A stretch of 64,000 bases of DNA from Sindora glabra (GCA_020226215.1 CM035236.1:56171057-56235056), one strand, 5' to 3'. Positions 24,810-36,474 are shown, counted from the first letter of the stretch. Numbers and translations are program-made. The notes: generated by a model from the letters alone, not told the origin.

Positions 24810-24826
24810 CTTGTTTTGATGCCAAT
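24810..24826 (-). other. Primer-binding site of the mini element
   Basis: On the minus strand, ATTGGCATCAAAACAAG follows the LTR end CTTAACA directly. It resembles TTGGTATCAGAGCAAG, the usual initiator-Met tRNA site of plant copia elements. Confidence 0.6.
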
Positions 24827-25889
24827 TGTTAAGAAAAATATCCCTACTCTTAATATATAAGCATCAAACAATCAAATCAATTAGAATATCACTATAAAGC
24901 ACATAAATAATTTAATATGGAAAACCCCAAACTTTAGCAAAAAAAATTATGGATGAGAAAAAATCTACTATATCATCAAAAGATTACAACATGTGAAAGT
25001 TCTCAGCCATAATCTCATAACTTCTTAATTGCTATCTTTTCACCTTTCTCAAACCTCTATAAGGGTTCTCAAATAACTCTCATATGTACTCACATTGAAA
25101 TTTTCTCATACTTGAGAAAATATCTATTATATCATTAAAAGATTACAAGATAATACATGTGAAGGCTCTCAATCAGGATTTTAAAACTTTCTAGTCATTA
25201 TCTTTACACCTCCATAAGTGTTCTCACATAACTTCTATTAGCACTCATATCAAATTTTTCTCATACCTTAAATCCTTAAAGTTTGTTTAGCATACAATTT
25301 TTCTAGAATTGATTTTATTTTATTTTAATAGAAATAATTTCAATTCATTTACAAATGGATTCTTTTATTTGGAAACTCTATTAAAAATAATAATTTTATT
25401 TCATTTGCAAGTGAATTACTTTATTTAAAATGTATTAAAAATATAGAGAATCCAATTAAAAAGTAGATTTTGATATTATCATAATAAATGTAATATTAAA
25501 AAGAGGGTAAATTTTTTATATAATATATCTTTTAGGGCAAATGAAATGAATATTAATGAAATTTATGTTAAATTTAATGGATTTCATGTAAATGTAATTA
25601 AAATAGTTATTGAAATGAAATATTTTTTTTATTTAAAGGCAAACACCATTTTAAAAAGAAATTCATTTGGAAATGAAATCAAATCTTATTTTTAATTATG
25701 TAAAATAAAGGGTTAGCCAATATAAATATGTATAATGTAGAAATACTTATTTAACAAGAAATCTCAATCCTATTCTAACATAAAAATCTAAGTTAAATTA
25801 GAAAATAACTCATAATAGAAAATAATCAATAATAGATAACAATTAGAATTAGGGTTAAATTCAATAATTAAACTCTTTCCATCCAAACT
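24827..25889 (-). repeat. 5' LTR of the mini element, with internal insertion and duplication
   Basis: Collinear with 21653-22124 but longer. A block around 24955-25110 is repeated at 25115-25290 (the words ATCATTAAAAGATTACA and CTCATAC each occur twice). About 420 bp of unrelated AT-rich DNA (roughly 25294-25715) interrupts the alignment before it resumes at 25735 with AATACTTATTT. The insert starts AGTTTGTTTAGCAT and ends near GGCAAACACC plus flanking sequence. This hints at a hAT-type MITE but is unproven. Confidence 0.55.
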
Positions 25890-25954
25890 ATTACCATATA
25901 AGCAAAGCAAATATCACGTAGAAGCCATGCCAAAGAAATTGGTGTGCATTTGGA

Positions 25955-25957
<3 letters not shown>

Positions 25958-26017
<60 letters not shown>
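25958..26017. repeat. (TC)n(AT)n compound microsatellite
   Basis: A TC run at 25958-25990 passes directly into an AT run at 25991-26017. Confidence 0.95.
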
Positions 26018-26023
<6 letters not shown>

Positions 26024-28449
26024 TGGGATGAGCTAATAGCAATCTTTAAAAAGGATGAATGGCAATATTGTTTAAAATTAAGAGGAGTAAATTGCAACTC
26101 TTAATAAAATCAGAGAACTAAAAGTGTATGTAAATACCTTTAAAAAATAGCGGCTTGCATAAATAAAATTTGGGATTTGTTGAAAAAAATAACTGCTCAC
26201 TAATATTCAAACAGAAAAATAGAACTAAATATATTATATAAAGCAAAACGGATTGACTCTTGAAAAATCATAAACTATATATATCTACACGAAGATCTGA
26301 ATGCGAGGTTTCTTCAGTTTTGTCAATATTTTTTTTATAAAAAATATCATTTTATTTATATACAAATAAAGGAATATTATATTATTTATATATTTTATAA
26401 TTAAAAAATAATATGCAATGTCATATTAATAGAAAAATAATTTTTTTAAAAAAATAAAGGATGTTTTTCATTATTCTTCGTACATATGATATTGAGCAAT
26501 TAGAACACTTTATTGCCTTAATATTCTATAATTATAAACACAAAAAGGAGACTAATCCTCTAAAAAATATTTTATGCCAAAATAAATAACAAATATTCCT
26601 TTTTATCTTACAAAAGATGCTAAACATATTGTCCTTTTTATCCTATCAGAAAGCTAAATGTAAATATAAATAAATTGTTATTCATCATAATTTAACTTAA
26701 TATAACCCTTATTTCATAAGCTAATAACAACCTAACCCACAATTATATACAAATACTTAATATAGAAGGATGCAAATGGATAGATGGACATACCTTATAA
26801 TTATCAGGTTTAACCATTATTTCAAGCATATGTATTGTGTAACCTAGGATTTACATCGGTGCTCCCCTTCTTCCAGGGAGCACTAGTACGACTCTTTGTA
26901 AGTTATTCATAATATTTTATAACTTTTTCATAAGAGTTTGTGTTTTTTTTTTTATTATTATTAAAGATTCTCAAATATTTTTATGTTCCTGATATAACTA
27001 TTCATGTTTTAACTTTTCCAATCACATATCTAAAACAGTTATAACTTTTCGTAACAAGATTGCAAACTTAATGTAAACTTGTCTCATAAAATTAGGCAAT
27101 TTTTGTGAGAGATTATGAAAGAAAAATTCATGTTAATTTGTTAGGCGAAACATTTTTCCTGTTTTATGTATTATGTATTAAGCATTACCTTAAATGAATA
27201 TGAATGTCTTCTTCGAACAATTTTATCGAATAGGCCAGGGAAATTTCCCAAGAGATTTCTAGAGTGAGCTTATTCTGGGTAAGATCACAGCCCCTTGTTC
27301 GGCCGAGGACATCAGAAACACGATAATATAAGGTAGCAAAAATAAAAAGGAAAGGAAAAGTTTTCCAATTTTACTGTAACAATGAAATTTTAGTAATTTT
27401 TTTTATCAAAATTTGACAAATTAATAATTTTGTTGCCATGGTTACTTTGTTTTTAAAATTACGGGGACAGTTGTATAATTTTTCAAAATATAATATTCAT
27501 TTATTTCTTTCTAAATGTCATGTAAGGTAAATGCACAGGGATTAAAAGAAAATTAAATAATTTTAATTTTAGGAGAGAGAAGTTATAATTTATTGATTTA
27601 TTCTTTTCTAAAAAAGTTAACTAACAAATAAGAGTGTTGAGTATTTATTTAAATAGGAGGGATAATATTTAAAAGAAGATAATAAATATAATTTTGATTT
27701 CTTAAAATGATAAATAAATAAGAATAATTTTTTAAATAATACTTAAAAAAGTAGAAATAATAATAAATAATATCAAAAATTTTAATATCATGACAAGAAT
27801 ATATTTCTAATGAGAAGTATTTTTATAGTTGCCTCATGTCAATATCTTCTATTTTTTCTTTTAATAGAAATCAATAGAAGAGATTTTTTTAAAATAATAT
27901 TTTTAAAAAATTCATTTTAGTTGACCCCAAATAACATAGTAAGTAATTATAGCAAATCATCCTCATCATTAGTATTAATAAATTATATTAATTATTCCTA
28001 TTTGACATGATAAATTGATATTTTTTGAGAATAACATGTTGATATGCACACTAAAGTTTTCTAAGTTTTTACCAAAAAAATTAACATAAATTTAAAGATT
28101 TGTATACAAATTTTTTTGGGGGATTTCATATGTAATAAGTATTAAAAAACTATAATCCTAATAATAAAGGCTGCATCAATTTTTTAAAATTTTTATATAA
28201 AAATATTGTAATTTTTAATAAAAAATTACAGTAAGTACAGACTTTTGTTTACAAAAATTACAAAAGTGGATAGGAGTCCCTTTTCTTTTCTTTTTTTTTT
28301 TTTAAATGGATAGCAATCCCATTTATTTTAATTATATTAATATTCCTGGTCATGATTCCAGTTTCTTTTGTTTACATTCATGATCCATTTCTAAACACCG
28401 CATGCATTTAAGGGTGAATGGGAAAATATAATTTTCTTTAACTAAGGAG
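26018..28449. other. Intergenic DNA, no gene recognised
   Basis: Mostly AT-rich. It contains the hairpin at 26859-26883 and a GC-richer pocket at about 27195-27335 with no assignable identity. No ORF, RNA gene or transposon coding was seen. Confidence 0.45.
26859..26883. other. Perfect GC-rich hairpin
   Basis: GTGCTCCC and GGGAGCAC form a perfect 8-bp stem with a 9-base loop (CTTCTTCCA) inside strongly AT-rich DNA. CTAGT follows within the last bases of the stem, which recalls a Helitron end. The usual spacer is missing and no partner 5' end was found, so its nature is open. Confidence 0.5.
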
Positions 28450-28925
28450 TGTATGTTTAGGAAACAACTTTTGGTAGAAAATTAAATTTTTTAAGAAATA
28501 ATTTTTAATATAAATTATTTGATAAATACTTAAAGTTGTTTTATTGTTATATAAGAAGTGACACTTCTTGAAAAATAACTTTCTATGTTTTATTTTATTC
28601 AACTTTGAATATATTAAAAAGTATTAATAAAATGACTACTATATCCTAATATTATTATAATATATAATAAAATTTAAATGTTATTAATTAAATTTAATGA
28701 GGATAATTTTATCATTATATTTATAAATAGCATAGGGAAATAAACTTACTTAGGGGAAGGTGAGTAGGCCACTTTTTATATTTTATGAAAAGTAGGAGTT
28801 TTCAAGAAGTTTTATTTTCCTCAATTTGTAAGATAATGATCAATTAAATAATTTATCTATTTTCTACTTCCTAGAAAATAACACTTTTTATACTATTAAG
28901 ACGAATCAAACGACTTCTGAAAAGT
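28450..28925. repeat. Possible MITE (imperfect inverted repeat)
   Basis: GTTTAGGAAACAACTTTT near 28455 and AAACGACTTCTGAAAAG near 28910 are imperfect inverted ends. ACTTCTTGAAAA occurs in inverted positions inside. There is no coding and no clear target duplication. Confidence 0.25.
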
Positions 28926-29219
28926 GTGAAACTCTCAGTAGGATTTGTCTCAGTAGGATTTGTTGTTTTAGAGAATGGAAAAGTAAATACGAGATATATT
29001 AAATAATTGAAAAAATATAAAATGTTTCAAATTTTAAAATAGTTGAATTTTATCGATTTTGATTTAAAAAATTTGAAAAATCACTCATTTAAATTATGTA
29101 AAATTTAGAATAATACATATTATCATTTTAATTTATTATTTTATCAAATTAAATATTTTTAAAATTTTTAAAGAAGAATCATAATATTATAATATAAAAA
29201 ATTATGAATTATGAAATTC

Positions 29220-29426
29220 ATCTCTAAAATTATTAGGCATTAACAAAATGATCCATGGATTATATAAAGTTATGATTTGATCTCTAATAATCCATACATA
29301 TAATTTTGTCCTTTTAATCGTGTTATTTACTAGTAAAATGGTATGTACAAAATATTATTTAGTGGTGAAATTATAACTTTATATAATTTAATAACTATGT
29401 TGCCAACAATTTACAATTTTAGAGAT
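29220..29426. repeat. Short foldback element with ATCTCTAAAATT ends
   Basis: ATCTCTAAAATT at 29220 and its exact reverse complement AATTTTAGAGAT at 29415-29426 bound a 207-bp segment. Its interior is also partly inverted (TATATAAAGTTATGATTT against its complement near 29370). No TSD is evident. It is probably a MITE. Confidence 0.5.
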
Positions 29427-29662
29427 AAAAATGATAATTTTATCTATAATGCAAGTTAATTTATTTTTGTCTTTTCTTTAAGGTTATTTCTATGTTATAT
29501 TTTTAATGAAAATTAAATAGATATATAAAATTTTAATTAAATACTTAAAAAAGGTTGTGACATTATGTAAAAAATTATGAAATAAATTAATATATTATAA
29601 TATTATAATTATAATTTTTGCTTAAAAAATTATGAAAAAGATGCAATTTGATAAAGGCACCA

Positions 29663-29910
29663 TGTGTTGTTAAAAAACATTTTCTATAGAAAAATACTAC
29701 AGTGATAGGTGAGTGGTATGCTACTTAAATTTGTGATGATAAAAAAATGATAACTAGAAAAAATATCATAATGGAGGAAAGTAAATTGTTTTTTAAAAAA
29801 AATTATTTTTAAAATTTTTTATATTTAACATTAAACGAATAATTTTTTTTATTTTAATATTATATAATTACATTTTATGAAAAATATTTTCTGTTGAAAT
29901 AAATGAAGTT
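29663..29910. repeat. MITE-like element, family copy 2
   Basis: Same organisation as 705-965: a TTGTTAAAAAACATTTTCTA-type start, a TTTTTTATATTTAACATTAA interior and a right end whose reverse complement begins ATTTATTTCAACAGAAAATA. Boundaries are approximate. Confidence 0.4.
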
Positions 29911-30398
29911 AAAATGATTAATTAAATTAACCATTGTTATTAATTCAAATTTTATAAAATTAGAGGAATAATTTTTAAATTTTCAAAATTAAAAAAAAAT
30001 CTAACTACCCTTAAAATAAAGAGCGTTTTTTGCATTTTTTAAATTATTTAATATATAATCAATTTAAACTATTAAGTTTAATAGATACTTATTATTTTTA
30101 TAAAAATATTATTATTATTATTATCAATTTCTATATTTTAATTTTCTGTTTTTTTTTACAATTTTCCCTTTTTTTTCTGGTGAAAATTATTTTCCGTTTA
30201 AAATATGTTATGAGGGAGAACCCGGCGAGGGATTGATTCTGGAGAGTCCGTGTCGGCGCAAAGCCATCCCCTCCCTTCCCTAAAACCAAATTTCAGCTGA
30301 CAGAGGAATTCAGAATCTAATCAAAAACTGCAACGACAAACCAACGCACCGAGTCCAAAAGCAAAGCGCAACAAAAAAAATACCCTAGCCCTTATTCT

Positions 30399-30428
30399 GG
30401 CCCAAATCTTCCTCTTCCAATTTAAATA
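30399..30428 (+). promoter_or_regulatory. Core promoter of the DUF7054 gene (site II plus TATA-like)
   Basis: GGCCCA at 30399-30404 (a TGGGCC site II element on the other strand) and an ACCCTA word at 30382 lie just upstream of TTTAAATA at 30421-30428. A pyrimidine-rich leader (TTCTTCTCTCTGTTCC) begins some 40-50 bases later. Site II elements near telobox-like words are common in broadly expressed plant genes. The transcription start itself is inferred at about 30450-30460. Confidence 0.5.
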
Positions 30429-30642
30429 CCGCTTTCGCCATCCTCGCTTCAATTCAACATCGCCCCTTCTTCTCTCTGTTCCTTCCTCACCATCGAATCC
30501 CGATTCTCCTTTGCTCTTCTCCGCTGGAATCTCATCAAGTTGATCCCAGAATCATACCTGCAATAGCCTTTTCTTTGTCCAATTCGATTCGTTTTGCGCT
30601 TCGATCTTCAAAGTCGCAATCAGGATTTAGATTTTGTTGTGA

Positions 30643-30792
30643 ATGGTGGAAACCTTGAGTAATAGTGATTTCATGCGCTGCCTTTTGCCATCGAGGGCGA
30701 GCGCTGTCCTTCCTGCTTCTGCTGCCTTCGTTTTCGCTTTTGGTTCTTGCAAGGAAGGCTGGTACTACCGCTGCCTCGGCGTCGACCCCTGA
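30643..30792 (+). CDS. 49-codon upstream ORF in the 5' leader
   Basis: The first ATG of the presumed leader opens a 49-residue frame that ends at TGA 30790-30792, 208 bases before the main start. Scanning ~30450-31000 on this strand, the only ATGs I see are this one and a second in the same frame (codon 11). A leader with such depletion of AUGs outside one frame suggests that frame is real. The peptide starts MVETLSNSDF, has an Ala-rich middle and a distinctive C-terminus GSCKEGWYYRCLGVDP. The start context is moderate (T at -3, G at +4). Inference: a sequence-dependent, possibly conserved-peptide uORF that lowers or conditions translation of the downstream protein. It could also be an unconserved uORF. 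Confidence 0.55.
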   Translation: MVETLSNSDFMRCLLPSRASAVLPASAAFVFAFGSCKEGWYYRCLGVDP

Positions 30793-31000
30793 ATCACCTC
30801 ATCTTCGGACCCAATTCGCAGTTTTGTTGCCCCCCCCCCTTTTTTTCCATCCCCAATTCGTCAAACTTGTTCAATTAAAATTTTGCTCGATTTTCATAGA
30901 TCTTTGAATTCCCAGCGACTTTGGGTCCCCGATTCTCGTTCGTCGATTCGTAATCTGTCTGATATTTCTTAGTTTTGAGTTTTTGGTTTTCTGAAAAAAA

Positions 31001-31788
31001 ATGTTGCTGTACAAGCAGAAGAAGAATCAGAACGCCAATGTCAGGAGGCTGTTGATCAGCGTCACGGTTCTGGGTAGTGCTGGCCCGATCCGTTTCGTTG
31101 TGAATGAAGATGAACTGGTCGCGGCGGTGATCGACACCACCTTGAAATCTTATGCCCGTGAGGGTCGATTGCCAGTTTTAGGCGCAGATATCACTGACTT
31201 CTTTCTCTATTGCCCTCAAGCTGGACCGGATGGTACTTTCCTTTCAAACCCATTTATGCTTTAATCAGATTTTAGGCAAAATTTTATTCTTAAAAGTAAT
31301 TTCAATCGTCACGTTCATAGTTTTAAACTGCATTGCACTTGATTTTGCCGTCATAATTTTGATTTGCAACATCCTTATTTTTCTGGGTATGTTCATGGTT
31401 GTAGGTTGCAATCACAACTTATATTTATGATTATTTTTAATTTTTGTTGGAAAATCTGCTTTCTCTTAGGTTATATCATTTGGTTCCTTGAGAAATTTGA
31501 AATTCGTCTTAATTCGTTGAGATTGATATGCCCATTTTGTCCAGCTTCTACAATTGATTTTTTTTTTTAATTGCAGCTTTGAGTCCTTGGAAGACAATTG
31601 GCTCACATGGAGCACGCAACTTCATGCTTTGCAAGAAGCCTCAACCAATGAAGGACGCAGAAGCAGCTGCAGCTTCAGCGGTAGCGGCAGAGAATGGAAA
31701 TCCAGCTGTGACCCTTTCTCGCAAAGGGAGTGGGAGTTGGAAGGCTTGGTTCAACAGATCACTCAGTCTGAAGGTTTCATCCCATTAA
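31001..31788 (+). CDS. Uncharacterised plant protein, At4g22758-like (DUF7054)
   Basis: Two exons, 31001-31232 and 31577-31788, joined across a 344-bp GT-AG intron in phase 1, give 147 residues ending at TAA 31786-31788. The split codon becomes Ala and restores the continuous motif GPDALSPWKTIGS, which supports the junction. The N-terminus is short and basic (KQKKNQ). Residues ~17-105 carry the family core: LLISVTVLGSAGPIRFVVN, then an acidic NEDELVAAVID helix, YAREGRLPVLG, DFFLYCP and NFMLCKKP. The Ala-rich linker and SWKAWFNRSLSLK tail are basic and probably flexible. Family membership is from recognition; the biochemical role is unknown. The core resembles a ubiquitin-like fold by its beta-strand/helix rhythm (inference). 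The start has A at -3 after an A-rich run. No signal peptide or membrane segment is visible. Confidence 0.88.
31233..31576 (+). other. Intron of the DUF7054 gene
   Basis: Begins GTACTTTCC and ends TTTTTTTTTTAATTGCAG. T-rich throughout with a strong polypyrimidine tract before the acceptor. Reading into it in frame gives a stop after ten codons. Confidence 0.85.
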
Positions 31789-31984
31789 TCATGAAGATTA
31801 TAAAGATTTCTTCTCAAGTTGAACATTTGGACATTGTTAATTTGCTATGGGTTGTGGTAATTTCAATTATGTTTCTAGTTTAGTGGATCTCTGGTTCTGT
31901 TAGTCAGATTCAGACTCTGACCCTTTTGTTACTCTTACGGGAATTAGATTTCTTGTATCAGAGTTTCATCTGACGGTTGCTTGG

Positions 31985-31990
31985 AATAAA
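31985..31990 (+). terminator. Polyadenylation signal of the DUF7054 gene
   Basis: AATAAA, 197 bases after the stop codon, followed by T-rich sequence. This is the canonical hexamer at a plausible 3' UTR length. Confidence 0.55.
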
Positions 31991-34900
31991 TTTTTCTCTG
32001 TTTCGTCTTTTTCCAAGTCTCAGTTTTCCTCTCTCAATTCCAATGCTTCATTCGGTGTTTTGCTTTGTTCCTGCCCTGGATTTTTGTTTTTGTTAAATAT
32101 TTAATTTGTCATTTTCATGTTAAATTTTTTTATAAAATGCTTATTTAAAAAAAAAAACTGCAGAATTATATAGACGAATTGTGTGGAAATATAAGAATTT
32201 TACAAATTCGACACTAAAATGGATAGCAGAAATAAAAGAATTAGAATATGACTTATTACAGAAATTTTTAAAAAAATTATGGGTCAAAATTTTCAGGACA
32301 TGATCCTTCTAAAAATTTCTGTAAAATTTATTTGCTGTGGTGCGTCCTAACTTTTATGAAGTTTAATGTAAAGCTGTTAGAATTCGTAAACTTTATATAA
32401 AATTTAAAATTTTTTAAATTTAAAAATCGTGTATCTTTTTAATAAATAGTTGCAAGTTGGTAATCGATACATAAGAAAATTTGAATATAGTCAATTAAAA
32501 TTGTAAAAAAAATTCAAATTTTTTTTATTTTTATAAAACCTATAAAATTTAATTTTTATATAAAGAATTATAAGTTTCAATGTAAAACTTATAAAAAAAT
32601 AAGAATTAATGTCAATTTCTTTTAATAGTGACACCGATACTTCTTTCATATCCAAAATAAAAATTAGGTATAGATACCAATTCATCAATACACTACATGT
32701 AATATATATAAATAATTAAATAAATTAAATTATGATACATAAATTAAAGATAATCAAGCAATTATATTTTTCTTCCTTCCTTAATTTTTTCATATTTCAT
32801 TAATAAGTTTAAATAATTTTATTTTAATTCTATAGATATGCAATCACGAAATATCAATTCTAACTCTTATTTTTTTATTTGGTCTTCACAAAATTTAAAT
32901 ATTTAAATAATAATATATCAAATAAATCATTCAAATAATAAAATAAAATATTAATTATTTAAGGATAAAATAAATTAAGTACATTGTCACATAAATTAAA
33001 TTCAAAACAAAAAAATTGAAAAAGAAAAAATTTTAAATTAAGTACGCTATTTATTAAAGATGAAAACAATATATTATAAAATATAGATTCTAAACGTTAT
33101 TCAATTAACTATTAAATAACAATAATATGTGAACTAAAAAAATTAAATTAAAAATAGATTACTAATTATTTAAACATGCTTCCAAATAAGAAATTAAATA
33201 TGTTATTCAAAATATATTATCATAAATAAACAAAGTTCAAAATAAGAAAAAATTAAAAAATATTTTAAACTCATACCTCTTTCATAAATTATTGTATTTA
33301 TATGATTGACCATATATTATAATTTTGATACCCAAATGAAATTTGTAGAAAATAAATTAAATCATGAAATTTATGAATTCTTATAATTTAATAAAAAAAT
33401 AGCACTGATCAATTAACGTCAATTATGGGGTTGGTAAGTGAAGTTTGTAAAAAAATAAATCGAAACATGAAATTTCTAATTCTTTTATAATATTGGGAAT
33501 TTATGAAAATAATATCAAATAGTTATCTGTGTGATTTGTTGAGTGATTTAAAAGATTGAATTTATTTTAATAATAATTTATAAATTTTTACAATCTATTC
33601 ATGAGTGAAAGATAATTAAAAGAAAAAATTAAAAAGATAATTTTAAAATATAAGAAATTATGTTTTTTACTCATTTTATATGTCAAATAAATTATGTATT
33701 ATTTTTTAGTGCTAATTTTTCATTGACTGACCAGAAGTATTTCAATTTTATACAAAATAATGCCAAATAATATGGTAAAAAAAAGTCAAATATAACATGC
33801 TAGTGAACTTAAAATTTAATATATTTAAAAATGAATTAATTTTGTAATATTATCATAGATTTAATATATAATAATAGAGTGAATTAAAATACTGCATGTA
33901 ATTTAATATAAACAACTTACTTAAATAATTAGCTCTCCATTGAATTTAAAATTATATAAAAAAATTAAAATTGCAAATATAAACAACATATAATAAACAT
34001 TTTACTTATTTGATAAATTTCTCATCATTTTATCTTAACACATCATCAAAGTCGTATGATTATTATGTTGTCGTAAAGTTAAAGTATCAATATTCAAATT
34101 TTTAATTTAGATATTATAGAATTATCCTTAGTTAATTCACTTAAATTCTATAACCTTTGCTGAATTTACTTACACATATTTTCTTGCACCGAACGGTGAC
34201 AATATAGAAAGCAAAATGGTTGGCGAATCCAAGATAGTTTGGTGAGAAATAATAGCATGTCTAGATTGGAATGGAATGGAAAAGAAAAAAATATTTGATA
34301 GGAATTATGTAATCGGAATGGCCATTTCCGAGAATAACTAATTCATTAAATAATGGAATTCTCATTTTAGATAAAATAACTATTCTATCATTTATGGAAT
34401 AATTTTTTGATTCAGTATATTTTTATATTATTTTCATTAAATAATGAAATAATATCTTTAATATTTTTCTTAATTCAATTAGTTTAGTAATTATATTTTT
34501 AATAATAACATTTAAAATAAAATATTTTTGTATTTGTTATAAAATTATTTAATATATAAATTTGATAAATTAAATTATTTATATTTTTAGTATATAAAAT
34601 TATGTGTTAATTATAACTTTTATAATTAAATCTAAAATATAATATTTTTAATTCTTGATTATATCATATTTTTTATTTAATATATATTATTATTTTATTA
34701 TTTAATATATATATTGGAGTGCAAATTATATATATGTTTAATTATAAGTAAATAAAAAAATAATAATATCATATTTTATATAAATATTATTTCAATTTTA
34801 TAGCTCCTTTTTAATTTTAACAATATTATTATTAATCTAATTTTTATTTTATTTCTATAATATTTATTTTTTAAATATAATTATAAAATAAAAAATATTC

Positions 34901-35239
34901 ATTCTGTTTTTAACTAGGAGTTGATATTTGATGAGAGAAGAAATAAAGCGTTTCTTTCTTTAATGGCAGAATGCATAATTTATTTATTTATTATTTTTAA
35001 TAATAAAAGTAATTTTTCATTCAGCGCGTACATATATACGTGACCCTGATCTCAATTCCAAAAACATAACAGAGCAAAGCCTCTAAAGAGAATATTGCTA
35101 CCATTTTACACCTAAGCCCCCGGCTTCGTAGTTTTATTTTATTTTTGTATTTGATATTTGTGGTTGTTGTTGTTGTTGTTTGACCCATATTTAGGTCAAG
35201 GATTGAGCAACTAAAAGGCTGCTAGATATTAATTAATAC
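31991..35239. other. AT-rich intergenic DNA, nothing recognised
   Basis: No gene, RNA or transposon coding was seen. Minor structures are a near-palindrome around GGCC at 34313-34331 and a TTG microsatellite at about 35162-35180. Confidence 0.5.
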
Positions 35240-36213
35240 TAATATATTAATATAATTAGGTTGTTCTGGTCATTACGTTGGGAATATGTGGCGAGATTTG
35301 CGTATAATATTCCTGCAGAATATTCCTCCGAGTCACCATCTCTTTCTCTACCTACGTTTACATGCGGGCGATGTTCAAAAGGACGTCCCCAAGTCATGCC
35401 CATAGTTTATATTTACGCTGAAATCTCTGGATGAAAATTATAAAATAACTGGCATAAGGATGGAAAATGGTTTTACTATTATATTAATACTAAAAATTCA
35501 CGACTACTGGCAAATACTACTAATCATATTTTTTTAATTTAATAATTTAATTTCCTTAAAAAAATAATTAATTTCTACTAAATTTAGATATTTTTTATTA
35601 GATTAAATTATTAAATTGAAAAAATAATATAATTAATAACATTTATATGGAAGTAATATTAAATTTTTAATGCCAATATAGTATTAAAAAAAATTTTCAA
35701 GCAAAAGAAATAAAAAATTTAAAAATTCATTAATTATAAATATAAAATCTTAAAATGCTTTTAACATGGTGAGTTCTTCCATACCTTGAATGAAAATCCA
35801 AGGCATGGATACTTGTACCAGCTAACAAATGGGGTGTGGACACATAATAAAAATTTTATTTAGAAAGTCAAGTTTTCACTTGTTGTTCAAGTGTTTTTGT
35901 TTTATTTGTGAGAAATGAAATTCATAAAATGATCCCAAGCCCTTTGCAGAGGATTGGATCTAAACAATCTAAATGTAAAAATATACACATTAGGCCAATT
36001 ATGAGATAGTATGAAATTTTAATCATCGGTGGCGCAAAATTTATATGAAATTATTATTAATTTATAAAAAAATTAAAATAAGATAACAATTATAATAATT
36101 ATATATTTTTTATGTTACCTTCATTATATTTTTTCAATTTTATTAATTTTTACAATTTACAATAATTTTTGGTAGTACAAAATTTTTCAAATTTTAATAA
36201 TCACTTACATTTC

Positions 36214-36474
36214 GTTTATTTCATGAAAAAGCATTTTTATGAGAAAATATTTTTCATATGTATATTGAAGAAGGAGTATTATGCCATTTTCATTTGTGAT
36301 TTAAAAAAATCATATCTAAAGTCATAATAATGAATAAAAGTAAAATTTTCTTTTAAAAAAATAATTTATTTTTAAAATTTTTTATATTTAATATTAAGTA
36401 AATAAAATAATTTCTTATTCTTATTATTTTACAATTATATTTTATAAAAAAAATACTTTCCATAAAAATAAACA
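36214..36474. repeat. MITE-like element, family copy 3
   Basis: Left end GTTTATTTCATGAAAAAGCA; the reverse complement of the right end reads GTTTATTTTTATGGAAAGTA. The interior TTTTTATATTTAATATTAAG matches copies 1 and 2. Confidence 0.5.

Larger units (their letters stand above)
21653..25889 (-). mobile_element. Coding-less mini LTR retrotransposon (copia-type ends), nested
   Basis: Two direct repeats, 21653-22124 and 24827-25889, behave as LTRs of a minus-strand element. The first has TGTTGG...CCAACA ends. On the minus strand the purine tract GATGGAGA lies against its start. Next to the second, reading outward from the LTR, is TTGGCATCAAAACAAG, a good match to an initiator-Met primer-binding site. 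After the inserted solo LTR (22473-24787) is subtracted, only about 390 bp lies between the LTRs and no protein domain is visible there. It is therefore a TRIM- or LARD-like non-autonomous element or a heavily deleted copia. Flanking pentamers are ATTAA and ATTAC, a 4/5 match. Confidence 0.6.

Noticed and set aside
25891..26097. 68-codon frame with YIYIYIYIERERERER
   Set aside because: Translation of the TC/AT microsatellite.
30665..30907. 80-codon frame overlapping the gene leader, with a hydrophobic start
   Set aside because: It begins at GTG, not ATG, and overlaps the better supported uORF in another frame; no family resemblance.
31554..31883. 109-codon frame over exon 2
   Set aside because: Out of frame with the spliced coding sequence; it runs through the intron end and 3' UTR.
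34313..34331. Near-palindrome around GGCC
   Set aside because: Short, off by one base, and without any partner or context.
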